From the NCBI GenBank assembly GCA_024687745.1, contig JAILEM010000152.1, positions 1-64,000 on the forward strand: 64,000 nt of DNA, in the 5' to 3' direction. This DNA is from Lachnospiraceae bacterium. GTDB taxonomy: Bacteria; Bacillota; Clostridia; Lachnospirales; Lachnospiraceae. Of this stretch, positions 1 to 7,937 are shown piece after piece. Numbering within the stretch: the stretch's first letter is position 1; each line of letters opens with the position of its first letter. A program made the position numbers and the translations under genes. Under the pieces are notes generated by a model. It was not told the DNA's origin. It did no database searches and saw nothing but the letters and a program-made list of their open reading frames with translations.

Positions 1-366
1 AAGAGCGCACAGGAGGCTCAGTCAAGTGCCAATTCATTAAAAGAAAAAGAAGAGAAGGCTCTTGCTGAAGCAGAAGCGGCAAAGAAGGCTGCAGAAGAGG
101 CCAAAGAAGCAGTAGATAAGGCAGCAGCAACCACTGACACCGCAGCAACTGCGACGGAAGCAGCAGCAACCACCACAGAAGCAGCAACCACTGAGACTGC
201 AGCAACTGCCACGGAAGCAGCTGCTACTACCACAGCAGCGGTAACCGCCACAGAAACAGAAGAAACAACTTCCACAGAAGCAGCAGCTACTACTACCACA
301 GCCACGGAAGCAGCCGAAGCTACAGGAACAACCGCTGCAGCAGCAGAGGAAACCGCAGCTGTTGTG
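1..366 (+). repeat. Low-complexity Ala/Thr/Glu coding region
   Basis: From about base 115 to 345 the sequence is built from recurring GAAGCAGC(A/T) and ACNACCACA units encoding TEAAATT-like peptides. The units are degenerate and not a perfect array. Such sequence can change length by slippage between strains. The long open frame on the opposite strand here is a by-product of the skewed codons. Confidence 0.7.
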
Positions 367-843
367 ACAGAGGCAGCATCAGGCACCATACTTGAAGCAG
401 CAGGTGAGGCTGTATCGGATGCCCTTAGTGCTATAGGCGGTGCGGTCAGCGAAGCAGCTGAAGCAGTTATGACACCTGCGGCATTTGCAGAGGGTGATGC
501 TCTCACACAGGGTGTCGGAACAGCAGTTGAGACAACCGCTACGGCCGGAGTTACAGATGGTCAGGCAGCTGTAGATGAAGATGAAGAAGGAGTACTCGGT
601 GTAAGGGTAGCAGCACCTGAAGAGGGTGATCTTATCACTGAAGATAACAGTATCAAAGATGGACTTGTAACGATTAAAGGCGATGCTGTTCCTTTAGCTG
701 CAAAAGCGCATGCTCAACAGCATAGCAGAAATGCATTCATGGCTGCACTCTTAGGTGTGTTCTCGGCAATAGGCGGATGGTTCCTTGTTCTCTTCAAGAG
801 GAAGAAGGATGATGAAGAGGAAGAGGAGAACATACAGCAGTAA
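1..843 (+). CDS. Surface protein, 5'-truncated, Ala/Thr-rich with C-terminal membrane anchor
   Basis: The frame is open from base 1 with no start in the window, so this is the last 280 residues of a longer protein. A charged, Ala-rich helical stretch that could form a coiled coil (residues 1-42) is followed by a low-complexity Thr/Ala/Glu region (about 43-125), then a less repetitive acidic part. Near the end are a VPLA tetrapeptide (230-233), one hydrophobic segment (244-265) and a KRKK plus acidic tail. That order (motif, membrane helix, basic stop-transfer) suggests a wall- or membrane-anchored surface protein. There is no LPxTG motif, so sortase anchoring is not shown. A GTG at 364 is internal. 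A terminator follows at 907-948. Function unknown; adhesin or stalk-like spacer is possible. Confidence 0.75.
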   Translation, partial: KSAQEAQSSANSLKEKEEKALAEAEAAKKAAEEAKEAVDKAAATTDTAATATEAAATTTEAATTETAATATEAAATTTAAVTATETEETTSTEAAATTTTATEAAEATGTTAAAAEETAAVVTEAASGTILEAAGEAVSDALSAIGGAVSEAAEAVMTPAAFAEGDALTQGVGTAVETTATAGVTDGQAAVDEDEEGVLGVRVAAPEEGDLITEDNSIKDGLVTIKGDAVPLAAKAHAQQHSRNAFMAALLGVFSAIGGWFLVLFKRKKDDEEEEENIQQ

Positions 844-906
844 GGTGCATGTAAGAGACAGGCAGAAAATTTAATATGATACCTTCCTTAAATAAATGTG
901 AGCATG

Positions 907-948
907 ACCTCCCGGAGCAGACTTTAAACAGAGCTTCGGGAGGTTTTT
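907..948 (+). terminator. Rho-independent terminator of the surface protein gene
   Basis: Stem arms ACCTCCCGGAGC (907-918) and GCTTCGGGAGGT (933-944) pair with one mismatch and are followed by a run of T. Confidence 0.85.
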
Positions 949-957
949 GCATAGGAC

Positions 958-985
958 TAACGATTTACATAATATATGCCGATAT
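958..985 (+). promoter_or_regulatory. Sigma-28 (SigD/FliA)-like promoter
   Basis: TAAC at 958-961 and GCCGATAT at 978-985 are separated by 16 bases. The Firmicute sigma-D consensus is TAAA, 15 bases, GCCGATAA/T. The -10 element is a very good match; the -35 is partial and the spacer one base long. It would drive the 119-residue gene at 1080. Confidence 0.5.
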
Positions 986-1079
986 AATTATTGAAAGGGA
1001 ATATGTGAATAATAAAAGGATTATCATGAAGGAAAGCAGGTAGCACAGGGATGTTATAGGAGCACAGGGAGGTGGTATC

Positions 1080-1439
1080 ATGATGGGAAATATGGCGCAG
1101 CTTAACGCACCGCCCGTTATTGCATACGATACCGGACAAATCCAGAAATATCTGAACGGTTCCCCCGGAGAGGGCGTCGGGATAGCAGGTTTTTATACCA
1201 TAATGGATAAAGCGGTAAGAGATCAGAAAAAGGCCGAAAAGAAGGATCAGGTTTTTAAAGACAGATACGGTCAGGTATTAAAGGTTCTTGGAGCAGAGGC
1301 CAATCCTTCGATAAGCTATGATTCACCCGGAACATCACCGGGATACATGGGAATGAAGGGTAAACACAGCGGTGAGAGAAAAGAGGAAAGCTTTTATGAG
1401 GATCTTACCGAACATGGTATAATTGATTACAAAGTATAA
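1080..1439 (+). CDS. Hypothetical protein, possibly in the motility regulon
   Basis: A 119-residue soluble protein with no signal peptide or membrane segment. I do not recognise the family. A GGGAGGTGG ribosome binding site lies just ahead; the ATG at 1083 is an equally possible start. It is rich in Gly/Pro/Tyr in the C-terminal half (residues 70-100) and has a Lys-rich helix near residues 45-60. The only functional hint is the GCCGATAT -10 element upstream, which would place it under the flagellar sigma factor. A terminator follows at 1490. It appears to be transcribed alone. Confidence 0.75.
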   Translation: MMGNMAQLNAPPVIAYDTGQIQKYLNGSPGEGVGIAGFYTIMDKAVRDQKKAEKKDQVFKDRYGQVLKVLGAEANPSISYDSPGTSPGYMGMKGKHSGERKEESFYEDLTEHGIIDYKV

Positions 1440-1457
1440 AATAAACAGGAGCGGAAA

Positions 1458-1490
1458 ATGAATAATCAAATGAATATTGCAAAGGCTTAG
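1458..1490 (+). other. 10-codon micro-ORF ahead of a terminator
   Basis: An AGGAGCGG site is followed by ATG at 1458 and ten codons (MNNQMNIAKA) ending in TAG at 1488-1490. The last base of the stop codon is the first base of the terminator stem. It may be chance or the remnant of a small gene; translation is unproven. Confidence 0.25.
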
Positions 1491-1525
1491 GGCAGAATGC
1501 ACGAAACAGTGTATCTGCCCTTTTT
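1490..1525 (+). terminator. Rho-independent terminator
   Basis: GGGCAGAATGCAC pairs with GTGTATCTGCCC (with a bulge) and is followed by TTTTT. It ends the transcript of the 1080 gene. Confidence 0.8.
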
Positions 1526-1622
1526 ATCTGTTTAAAAACAGGTGAAAATATGATACTATAACTTCTGGTGTCCGGAAAAAATATCAGAAAAGAAAAAAGA
1601 TACAGCGGGTAGATGATAGGAA

Positions 1623-2384
1623 ATGAAGATCACAGAGAATGATGTAATATTTAAGCATAAGGATCAGGTCAAGTTCAGCGAGGTGGATAAGGATAAGAGA
1701 CTCGGTATCAGGGGAATACTGAATTATTTTCAGGATGTCTCGGAGATGCAGTCTTCTTCGCTTGGAACAGGATATCTGACTCTTGATAAAACAAAATGCA
1801 TATGGATAATCAATTCCTGGCAGATACAGATAAAGAAAAGGCCGATCCTCGGAGATACGATCTATTCTGCGACAGCACCCCATAAGATAAAGGGTATAGA
1901 GGGCGACAGGAACTTCTTTATCTTAGGTGAGGATGGCGAGGTGTATGTCAATGCAAATTCGATCTGGTCCTTTTACGACAGGGAAAAACAGACGCTCATG
2001 AGGGTTCCCAAATCCCAGTATGATGCGTTTAAGCTGGCCGAACCATATCCTATGGATTATGAACCAAGAAGGATAAATATAAGAAATACGGATCTGAAAG
2101 ATTATATAAAGGATGATGAGTTCAAGGTCAGATATTCTATGACGGATATGAACGATCATATGAATAATTCCCAATATGCGATAATTTCAAGTGATTATAT
2201 CAGAAGAGATTATAAGTATGACCAGCTTCGTGTCGAATATGCAAGGATGGCTCTTTTGGATGATAAGGTAATTGTCAGGCATTATGAGGATGAGGAAAGG
2301 TATATTATCATTTTATGTAATGAAAACGATGATATCTTCTCAATAAGCGAGTTTAAGGATCTGGGTCTTGCAAAAGAGTCCTGA
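1623..2384 (+). CDS. Acyl-ACP thioesterase (FatA family)
   Basis: Predicted cytoplasmic enzyme releasing free fatty acid from acyl-acyl-carrier protein. The 253-residue length and two-halved layout fit the double hot-dog fold of bacterial FatA-type thioesterases. The first half shows the family-like GIRGILNYFQDVSEMQ stretch (about 28-44). The second hot-dog begins near residue 160 with MTDMNDHMNNSQY, matching the D-x-N-x-H-x-N-N active-site signature of this family. Such enzymes are common in Butyrivibrio-like bacteria, which make odd or short fatty acids. The ribosome binding site is weak (GATAGG). It stands alone between a terminator and the aminopeptidase gene. Chain-length specificity cannot be read from sequence. 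Confidence 0.88.
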   Translation: MKITENDVIFKHKDQVKFSEVDKDKRLGIRGILNYFQDVSEMQSSSLGTGYLTLDKTKCIWIINSWQIQIKKRPILGDTIYSATAPHKIKGIEGDRNFFILGEDGEVYVNANSIWSFYDREKQTLMRVPKSQYDAFKLAEPYPMDYEPRRINIRNTDLKDYIKDDEFKVRYSMTDMNDHMNNSQYAIISSDYIRRDYKYDQLRVEYARMALLDDKVIVRHYEDEERYIIILCNENDDIFSISEFKDLGLAKES

Positions 2385-2494
2385 CAGATACTATAAGGAA
2401 AGGTATCCGATATGCAGGTACAGGACCGTATATGATCAAAGGATAGGATATGAACAAAAGATCGGATATATCAAAAGATCGGGAGGTTATCAGG

Positions 2495-3829
2495 ATGACA
2501 TATTCAGATAAGCTTATAGATTTTATAAAAACGGCGGTTTCTCCGTTTCATGCTGTTGAAGCTGCAGCCGGTGAGCTTAAGAAGGAAGGCTTTAAGGAGC
2601 TTTTTTATAATGATGAATGGAAGCTTAAAAAGGGCGGAAAATATTATATAAAGCATCACGGGTCGACCCTTTTTGCCTTTGCGGCCGGTAAGAAGGATCC
2701 GTTAAAGGGAGATCTGAGGATAGCTACCGCACATACCGATTTCCCATGTCTGAGGATAAAGACTAATCCCGATATAAGGTCTGATGGTTATGCAAGTGTT
2801 AACATAGAAGTATACGGGGGTGCCATTTTAAATACCTGGCTTGACAGACCGCTTTCCGTTGCCGGGAGGGTAGCGCTTCGAAGTGATGATGTATTGCATC
2901 CAAGGATGATAAATATTGATATCAGACGTCCTGTTATGACTATCCCCAATGTTGCCATACATATCAACAGGGAAATAAACAAGGGGTATGAGCTCAATAA
3001 ACAGAAGGAAATGCTGCCGATATCCGGAATACTTCCTTCGGCACTCTTAAGTGATGATGAAAAAGAGGAAAAGTCCGCGGAGCTTAAAAAACAGGACAGG
3101 GATTATTTTATGAACTTTCTTGCGGCGGAGCTTGGGGTAGAAAAAAAGGACATTCTCTCTTTTGAGCTCTGCGTCTATAACTGTGAGCAGGGTTGCTATC
3201 TGGGCATAAACAATGACTTTATCTCTGCTCCGAGACTCGATAATATGACCTCTGTGTTCTCTGACCTTGTGGGGATAACGGAGGCTTCAAGAGATACAGG
3301 CATTAATATAATGGCGGCCTTTGACCATGAGGAGATAGGTTCAAGGACCAAGCAGGGAGCAGGGTCGATGGCTCTTTCACACCTTGTTCAGAGGATATAT
3401 GAAGCACTTGGGGCAAAGGAGTCATTATATATGGAGAAGCTCTCACAGGGCCTGATGCTCTCCGTCGATGTAGGACATGCATACCATCCTTATATGGGCA
3501 ATAAATATGATCCTGTAAATAAAGCACTTTTGAACAGCGGAGTCAGTGTAAAGGAGGCTGCGGCTCAGAGCTATGCGACCGATTCCGAAGCCCTTGCGGT
3601 TATAAAGCAGATGCTTGATCACGGGTCTGTTCCCTATAAGGAGTTTGTGAACAGGTCAGATGGGACCTCAGGTTCCACGCTTGGTTCCATTGCTTCATCA
3701 TTCCTGCCCATGCTTACCGTAGATGTAGGTGTTCCGCTTCTTGCGATGCATTCTGCCAGGGAGCTTATGGGAAGTAAGGACGAGGAATATCTGTGTATGT
3801 TACTTAAGACTTTTTACAGTGTGGAGTAA
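2495..3829 (+). CDS. M18 family metalloaminopeptidase
   Basis: Predicted cytoplasmic zinc aminopeptidase that removes N-terminal residues from peptides, with preference for acidic residues in the family (ApeB/aspartyl aminopeptidase). Visible metal-site motifs in order are AHTDFP (near 79-84), FDHEEIGSRT (about 275) and DVGHAYHP (about 325), with the late HSARELMGS motif near the C-terminus. I choose ATG at 2495 because GGGAGG sits 8 bases upstream and the protein then begins at the usual place, just before SPFHAVE. An in-frame ATG at 2450 would add 15 residues that look non-conserved. The next gene starts three bases after its stop, so the two are likely co-transcribed. Confidence 0.9.
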   Translation: MTYSDKLIDFIKTAVSPFHAVEAAAGELKKEGFKELFYNDEWKLKKGGKYYIKHHGSTLFAFAAGKKDPLKGDLRIATAHTDFPCLRIKTNPDIRSDGYASVNIEVYGGAILNTWLDRPLSVAGRVALRSDDVLHPRMINIDIRRPVMTIPNVAIHINREINKGYELNKQKEMLPISGILPSALLSDDEKEEKSAELKKQDRDYFMNFLAAELGVEKKDILSFELCVYNCEQGCYLGINNDFISAPRLDNMTSVFSDLVGITEASRDTGINIMAAFDHEEIGSRTKQGAGSMALSHLVQRIYEALGAKESLYMEKLSQGLMLSVDVGHAYHPYMGNKYDPVNKALLNSGVSVKEAAAQSYATDSEALAVIKQMLDHGSVPYKEFVNRSDGTSGSTLGSIASSFLPMLTVDVGVPLLAMHSARELMGSKDEEYLCMLLKTFYSVE

Positions 3830-3832
3830 AGA

Positions 3833-4225
3833 ATGAGTATTATAATAGCAACATCCAAGCTTAAGGTATATGAAGGCTATTCTTCTCTGTGTGAATATGC
3901 GGGCATGACGACCGAATTCAGTGATGAACTCTGGGCGGATATGAACCTCGACAGAGAGCTTTATGAGGAATTTGTTTATTATCTTGGAAATCATACCTTT
4001 AAGGATGATATGAAGATAAGAGGGTATTCCCTTTCGGATCTTTATGTCTTTATGATGGATAAATATAACCTTATAAGGGAGATAGGGAAGAATCCCACAT
4101 CCTGCAATAAGGAGACCATGGTCCTGAATGCTTTTAAAACCATGGTCGAGATGAAAAAAGATCCTGACACCTATGTAAAGAGAATAGAGTCAGGACGCGG
4201 TAATGATATTAAATTTGATATATGA
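3833..4225 (+). CDS. Conserved hypothetical protein, 130 residues
   Basis: A soluble acidic protein with no membrane segment or signal peptide. I do not recognise a domain. It is Tyr- and Met-rich and predicted mostly helical (ELYEEFVYYLGN near 42-53, DLYVFMMDKY near 70-79). It begins 3 bases after the aminopeptidase stop, so it is probably its operon partner. It converges on the minus-strand DUF1836 gene 8 bases away with no obvious terminator between. Confidence 0.75.
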   Translation: MSIIIATSKLKVYEGYSSLCEYAGMTTEFSDELWADMNLDRELYEEFVYYLGNHTFKDDMKIRGYSLSDLYVFMMDKYNLIREIGKNPTSCNKETMVLNAFKTMVEMKKDPDTYVKRIESGRGNDIKFDI

Positions 4226-4233
4226 TATTATGC

Positions 4234-4866
4234 TTATTTTCTGTCCTTTCCCACAACCGGCGGTGAGAAATCAACAAGACCTCCGTTAGTCAGATCCTTG
4301 TCCCTTATGCCTAAGAGCTTCTGGGCGAAGATTTTTGAAAAACCGGCTATGATGACGGATGAGAAGATGAGATCTTCGGTACTGTGTGCCGAGATTTTTG
4401 ATTCAAGCCCCTGATCTATCAGGGGACCGGCCATCTGTTCTATCTGATCCCCGAAATACTCGACTGCAATATGATGCCTTTCAACAAAGGCTGTATATTT
4501 CTTTGTGACCTCTTCCTCGGATTCACCTGAAGGCAGAAGAGTTTGAAGAAGAGCGATACTGAGGCTCTGTTTAAGGGTACATATCATTAAGAGATATGCC
4601 AGATGTATACGGTAATATCTTTTTTTTACCGGTTCCGGCATTATCCTTGTCCGAACATAATTATTGATGGTTGCAGGAGTTATCAGGGATTCGTCCTTGT
4701 TCATGTTGGGGGGAAGGTAGTTAAGCTTCTGGGTCAGGTAGGTTATGACCTGTTCCATATACAAACCAATATCAGGAATATCATCCCAATCCGGAAGGGA
4801 GAAATTCCTGATATAATGTTCCCATCTCAATAATTTTTTTTCGACAAGTTCTTTGTTATATGACAT
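4234..4866 (-). CDS. DUF1836 domain protein
   Basis: A 210-residue cytoplasmic protein with the DUF1836 pattern: an N-terminal part on planning the DNA-binding-like region (IGLYMEQVITYLTQ, about 33-46), then the ITPATINNYVRTRIMPEPVKKRYYRIHLAYL region (about 62-92), which resembles a MerR-like helix-turn-helix with a TINNYV recognition helix. Proteins of this family are common in Clostridia and are presumed transcriptional regulators, but no target is known to me. It is last in a minus-strand set after a sigma factor (5151-5645) and a 63-residue peptide (4888-5079, 21 bases upstream). Regulatory role is inference. Confidence 0.8.
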   Translation of the reverse strand: MSYNKELVEKKLLRWEHYIRNFSLPDWDDIPDIGLYMEQVITYLTQKLNYLPPNMNKDESLITPATINNYVRTRIMPEPVKKRYYRIHLAYLLMICTLKQSLSIALLQTLLPSGESEEEVTKKYTAFVERHHIAVEYFGDQIEQMAGPLIDQGLESKISAHSTEDLIFSSVIIAGFSKIFAQKLLGIRDKDLTNGGLVDFSPPVVGKDRK

Positions 4867-4887
4867 TTTTGCTCAAGACCCCGGCTA

Positions 4888-5079
4888 TTATTTGGGCTTT
4901 TCCTCATTCGGTGATGCGATAAAGGCTCCGGCGGCATTGACCATGACCAGATCATTGTCGCTAAGGGCTCTTGTACTGTTTAATGAGTATCTTTTCTCTA
5001 CATCATCGGTAATGTTTTTAAGCTTTATATTGTTTTCGAATCTTTGATAATCAAAGAGTGCTTTCAGTTTGTTCTGCAT
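4888..5079 (-). CDS. 63-residue peptide with leader-like LSDNDLxxVNAAG motif
   Basis: A small protein encoded between a sigma factor and DUF1836. Residues 39-51 read ALSDNDLVMVNAAG less one residue, which resembles the LSDxEL..V.GG cleavage region of double-glycine and nitrile-hydratase-type peptide leaders. The remaining 12 residues (AFIASPNEEKPK) would be a very short core. There is no Cys. The N-terminal 38 residues are basic and helical. It could be a peptide precursor for the export system at 12.6-17.5 kb, or simply a small regulatory or unknown protein. The ribosome binding site is GGAGG (complement of 5085-5089). Moderate certainty that it is expressed, low certainty about role. Confidence 0.6.
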   Translation of the reverse strand: MQNKLKALFDYQRFENNIKLKNITDDVEKRYSLNSTRALSDNDLVMVNAAGAFIASPNEEKPK

Positions 5080-5150
5080 AAATGCCTCCTGTCAAAGCTT
5101 TTCTCCACTGTTCATATATATATACGATGAAATCTGGAAGAGGGATAAAA

Positions 5151-5645
5151 TTAAAAACTCATAAGACGCTTTAATTCCATCAGAGCCCTGTTATGTATAA
5201 GCTTACAGTTGCTGTAGGATATACCGAGTTTAACAGCGGTTTCCTTAAGCGTGAGACCGTTATTATAATGCAGGATGATCAGATCCTTTTCCCTTGGTTC
5301 GATCTTTGTCAGAGCATCGGCAAGTTCGTTTAAGGTTTCTTCGTTTAATATATTTTCAAAGTCGGAATTATCCGACTGAAGATCCGGATTATCCTCTATA
5401 TCTTCGTTTACGTGTCTGGTCCTGAAATAGTCTATGACAGTATTGTTCGCTATCGTGTACAGCCATGTGGAAACTGAAGCTTTGCTGCTGTCAAATGAAT
5501 CATATTTCTCGAAAGCCTTGGTAAAAATGACAGAATGAAGATCTTCGGCCTCTTCCTTGTTGTTTATCTTGGTTTTTAAATAATAGAGGATCTTTGAAGA
5601 GTATCCTTTGTACAGCTCCTCGTATGGCGGCTTTTCTCTCTGCAT
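5151..5645 (-). CDS. Sigma-70 family RNA polymerase sigma factor (ECF-like)
   Basis: 164 residues with the two-domain ECF architecture. Region 2 (about 9-77) carries AEDLHSVIFTKAFEKYDSF and the WLYTIANNTVIDYFRTR segment, which recognises the -10 element. Region 4 (about 103-160) has the LTLKETAVKLGISYSNCKLI helix-turn-helix for the -35. An acidic linker (about 80-100, EDIEDNPDLQSDNSDFE) joins them. No transmembrane anti-sigma gene follows; the next genes are a 63-residue peptide and DUF1836, so its control is unclear. It is first of the minus-strand set and is divergent from degV. Confidence 0.88.
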   Translation of the reverse strand: MQREKPPYEELYKGYSSKILYYLKTKINNKEEAEDLHSVIFTKAFEKYDSFDSSKASVSTWLYTIANNTVIDYFRTRHVNEDIEDNPDLQSDNSDFENILNEETLNELADALTKIEPREKDLIILHYNNGLTLKETAVKLGISYSNCKLIHNRALMELKRLMSF

Positions 5646-5782
5646 GATATACCTCTCAGATGAAATATCTCATAAAGTATATCACAGATCAGTGAAAAAC
5701 GTCTATATAATAATGATCTTAATAATGCCGGTTAGCGGAATTTTACTGATCCTGCGGGAATCATTCTTTATATTACTTTAGC

Positions 5783-5811
5783 TTGACTTGATTATAAGGT
5801 CGTGGTAATCT
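5783..5811 (+). promoter_or_regulatory. Sigma-A promoter of the degV-patatin operon
   Basis: TTGACT (5783-5788), 17-base spacer, TAATCT (5806-5811). Transcription would begin near 5818, after the upstream candidate ATG at 5813, which supports the degV start at 5867. Confidence 0.65.
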
Positions 5812-5866
5812 AATGTCAAATATTAGATGCATATTTGATAATACTGAACAGGAGGATATTTATTTT

Positions 5867-6733
5867 ATGGGAGATTATGTTATATATACCGATTCGGCAT
5901 GTGATGTGGGAAATGATCTGCTGGAATCATGGGATGTCAAGAAGAGGAGTCTCACCTTTAAGTTTGATGATGAGGAGAAGGAATATTCAAGCGATGAGAT
6001 GAGTCCTGCACAGTTTTATGCTGAGATGAAAAAGGGAAGGGTGGCAAAGACTGCCGCGATCAATATGAAGACCTTCTATGATGCCTTTGAGGAGGAGCTT
6101 AAAGCAGGAAGGGATGTCCTTTATATAGGAATGGCTTCAGGGATCAGCAATACCCCAAATGCCGCAAAGCTTGCCGCAAAGGAGCTTGAGGAGGAATATC
6201 CCGACAGAAAAGTTATAGCCTTAGATGCCTTCACGGCTTCCGTAGGACAGGGCCTGCTTGTCTATAAAGCATCCTTACTTAAAAAAGAGGGAAAGAGTAT
6301 TGATGAGGTCGCAGATTACGTTGAAAACAACAAGATGAAATATAATGTTTGGTTTATTGTCGATGATCTGATATACTTGAAAAGAGGCGGTCGTATAAGC
6401 GCCACGGCAGCCTTTGCCGGAGGAGTACTCCAGCTGAAGCCCGTACTCAGAGTGGATGAGGAGGGAAAGCTTGAAAATGTAAGCAAGGTAAGGGGAAGAA
6501 GCCAGTCTATAAAGTCACTTGCAAAGAAGTATATGGAAATGGCTGTGGATCCTTCAAATGCCGACTATTTCATAGGTCAGGGCGACTGCTTTGAGGAGGC
6601 AAAATCCTTAGCGGCCATGATCGAGAAGGAAGGCGGAAACAGGGTTAAGGAGATCACAGATATAACCCCTGTAATAGGTGCTCATACGGGTCCCGGTATC
6701 ATGGTGCTTGGATTTATAGGAGAACACAGATAA
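5867..6733 (+). CDS. DegV family fatty-acid-binding protein
   Basis: A 288-residue cytoplasmic protein of the DegV family (family members bind a fatty acid and in some species partner fatty acid kinase). The opening IYTDSACDVGNDLL matches the family's N-terminal DSxxD motif. A GMASGISNTPNAA stretch (about 89-101) and the C-terminal GAHTGPGIMVLGF motif (about 272-284) are typical ligand-site signatures. Start ATG 5867 has AGGAGG 11 bases upstream; the longer frame from 5813 begins before the predicted transcription start. It overlaps nothing but is followed one base later by a patatin-like phospholipase, a pairing that suggests lipid or fatty-acid handling. Confidence 0.9.
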   Translation: MGDYVIYTDSACDVGNDLLESWDVKKRSLTFKFDDEEKEYSSDEMSPAQFYAEMKKGRVAKTAAINMKTFYDAFEEELKAGRDVLYIGMASGISNTPNAAKLAAKELEEEYPDRKVIALDAFTASVGQGLLVYKASLLKKEGKSIDEVADYVENNKMKYNVWFIVDDLIYLKRGGRISATAAFAGGVLQLKPVLRVDEEGKLENVSKVRGRSQSIKSLAKKYMEMAVDPSNADYFIGQGDCFEEAKSLAAMIEKEGGNRVKEITDITPVIGAHTGPGIMVLGFIGEHR

Positions 6734-6734
6734 A

Positions 6735-7583
6735 ATGAACGGATTGGTCCTTGAAGGCGGTGCGATGCGCGGTATTTTTACTGCGGGAGTTATGGATTAT
6801 CTCATGGAGAGGGATGTATATTTTGACGGTATAGCAGGTGTATCGGCCGGTGCATGCTTTGGCTGTAACTATAAATCACACCAGATAGGACGAACGATAA
6901 GATATAATAAGATATATGCTAAGGATAAAAGATACTGCAGCGTAAGTTCATTTATAAAGACGGGAGACCTTTACGGTGCAAAGTTCTGTTATCATGTTCT
7001 CCCCTTTGAACTTGATGTTTTTGACAGGGAAGCATATCTTTCAAATCCCGCAAAATTCTATGTGACGGCCACAGATATCAAAACCGGAGAACCGGTATAT
7101 AAGCGTCTCGATAATATGGACAGGACAGACCTTGAATGGATAAGAGCTTCTTCGTCCATGCCGCTTGTTTCAAATATCGTACATCTTGAAGGGATGAGTC
7201 TTCTTGACGGAGGCATAACCGATTCCATACCGTTAAGGTTTATGCAGAAAAAGGGATATGATAAGAATGTGGTCGTTCTTACAAAGCCAGAGGATTACGT
7301 AAAAAAAGAAAATCCCGCAATGCCCTATATCAGGATGAAGTATAAGAAGTATCCTGAATTTGTCAGAGCGATGCAGGAGAGACATATAATGTACAATAAG
7401 CAGAAGGAATATATAAACAGGGAGGAAGATGAGGGAAGAGCCTTCGTGATCGCCCCTCCCGGGCCTCTGCCACTGGGGCATATCTGTCATGATCCCGATC
7501 GTATGCAGCAGGCATATGATATAGGATATCGCAGGGCAGAGGAGGTCTTTGAAGATCTGATCGATTTTTTGAAAAAACCTTAG
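6735..7583 (+). CDS. Patatin-like phospholipase
   Basis: Predicted lipid acyl hydrolase with a Ser-Asp dyad. The oxyanion motif LEGGAMRGIF is at residues 6-15, the nucleophile motif GVSAGA at 35-40 and the catalytic Asp in LLDGGITDSIP (about 156-166). Length (282) fits the bacterial YjjU-like branch. There is no signal peptide, so it acts inside the cell. It starts one base after degV stops and surely shares its transcript. Substrate unknown. Confidence 0.9.
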   Translation: MNGLVLEGGAMRGIFTAGVMDYLMERDVYFDGIAGVSAGACFGCNYKSHQIGRTIRYNKIYAKDKRYCSVSSFIKTGDLYGAKFCYHVLPFELDVFDREAYLSNPAKFYVTATDIKTGEPVYKRLDNMDRTDLEWIRASSSMPLVSNIVHLEGMSLLDGGITDSIPLRFMQKKGYDKNVVVLTKPEDYVKKENPAMPYIRMKYKKYPEFVRAMQERHIMYNKQKEYINREEDEGRAFVIAPPGPLPLGHICHDPDRMQQAYDIGYRRAEEVFEDLIDFLKKP

Positions 7584-7629
7584 CCCTTTTGCATAAACTC
7601 TCGTATAATATAATAGAAAGAGGATAAAC

Positions 7630-7652
7630 CCGGAAATCTCCGGTAAACGGAG
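7630..7652 (+). promoter_or_regulatory. Two mutually exclusive small hairpins in the leader of the GG-peptide gene
   Basis: CCGG (7630-7633) can pair with CCGG (7640-7643), or CTCCG (7638-7642) with CGGAG (7648-7652). The two share bases and cannot form together. AT-rich TATAAT-like hexamers lie just upstream at 7604-7614. Stems are short, so function is speculative. Confidence 0.3.
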
Positions 7653-7687
7653 CATTCAGTTTAGAGGTGTATACGGAGGTATTTATT

Positions 7688-7912
7688 ATGGATAAAGACA
7701 ACAGGATAATTTCGGATGATGAGCTTAATGAAGTAAACGGTGGAGTTTTTACTGTCGTTTCGGATTCAAGAACGACGAATAATCTGGGGCTCAGATTTCC
7801 CACAAACAGGAAGAAGGGCAATGAAAAAGAAAATTCTGAGGCTTCAGGTGGAACAAAGTTAAGTGGAAAGGTCGAAAAAAAGGTTTCCGGATCAGGTCTT
7901 ATAAAGGCGTGA
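7688..7912 (+). CDS. Double-glycine leader peptide, candidate exported peptide precursor
   Basis: A 74-residue product. The first 19 residues, MDKDNRIISDDELNEVNGG, are a textbook double-glycine leader: acidic, ending in L..V.GG, the type cut by C39 peptidases in ABC exporters. The predicted 55-residue core has no Cys and is rich in Lys, Ser, Thr, Asn and Gly, so it is not a thioether peptide. ATG 7688 has GGAGG 8 bases upstream; the GTG at 7667 adds 7 residues ahead of a poorer site. The gene stands alone, ends in a strong terminator, and lies 5 kb from a C39-containing exporter (13084-15297). Bacteriocin, signal peptide or other secreted peptide are all possible. Confidence 0.75.
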   Translation: MDKDNRIISDDELNEVNGGVFTVVSDSRTTNNLGLRFPTNRKKGNEKENSEASGGTKLSGKVEKKVSGSGLIKA

Positions 7913-7937
7913 TAGTGAGCTCTGACTGAAACAGGAT

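Noticed and set aside
18..506. 162-codon open frame on the minus strand
   Set aside because: It is the shadow of the repetitive Ala/Thr coding frame; its product is a Ser/Val/Ala low-complexity chain with no ribosome binding site.
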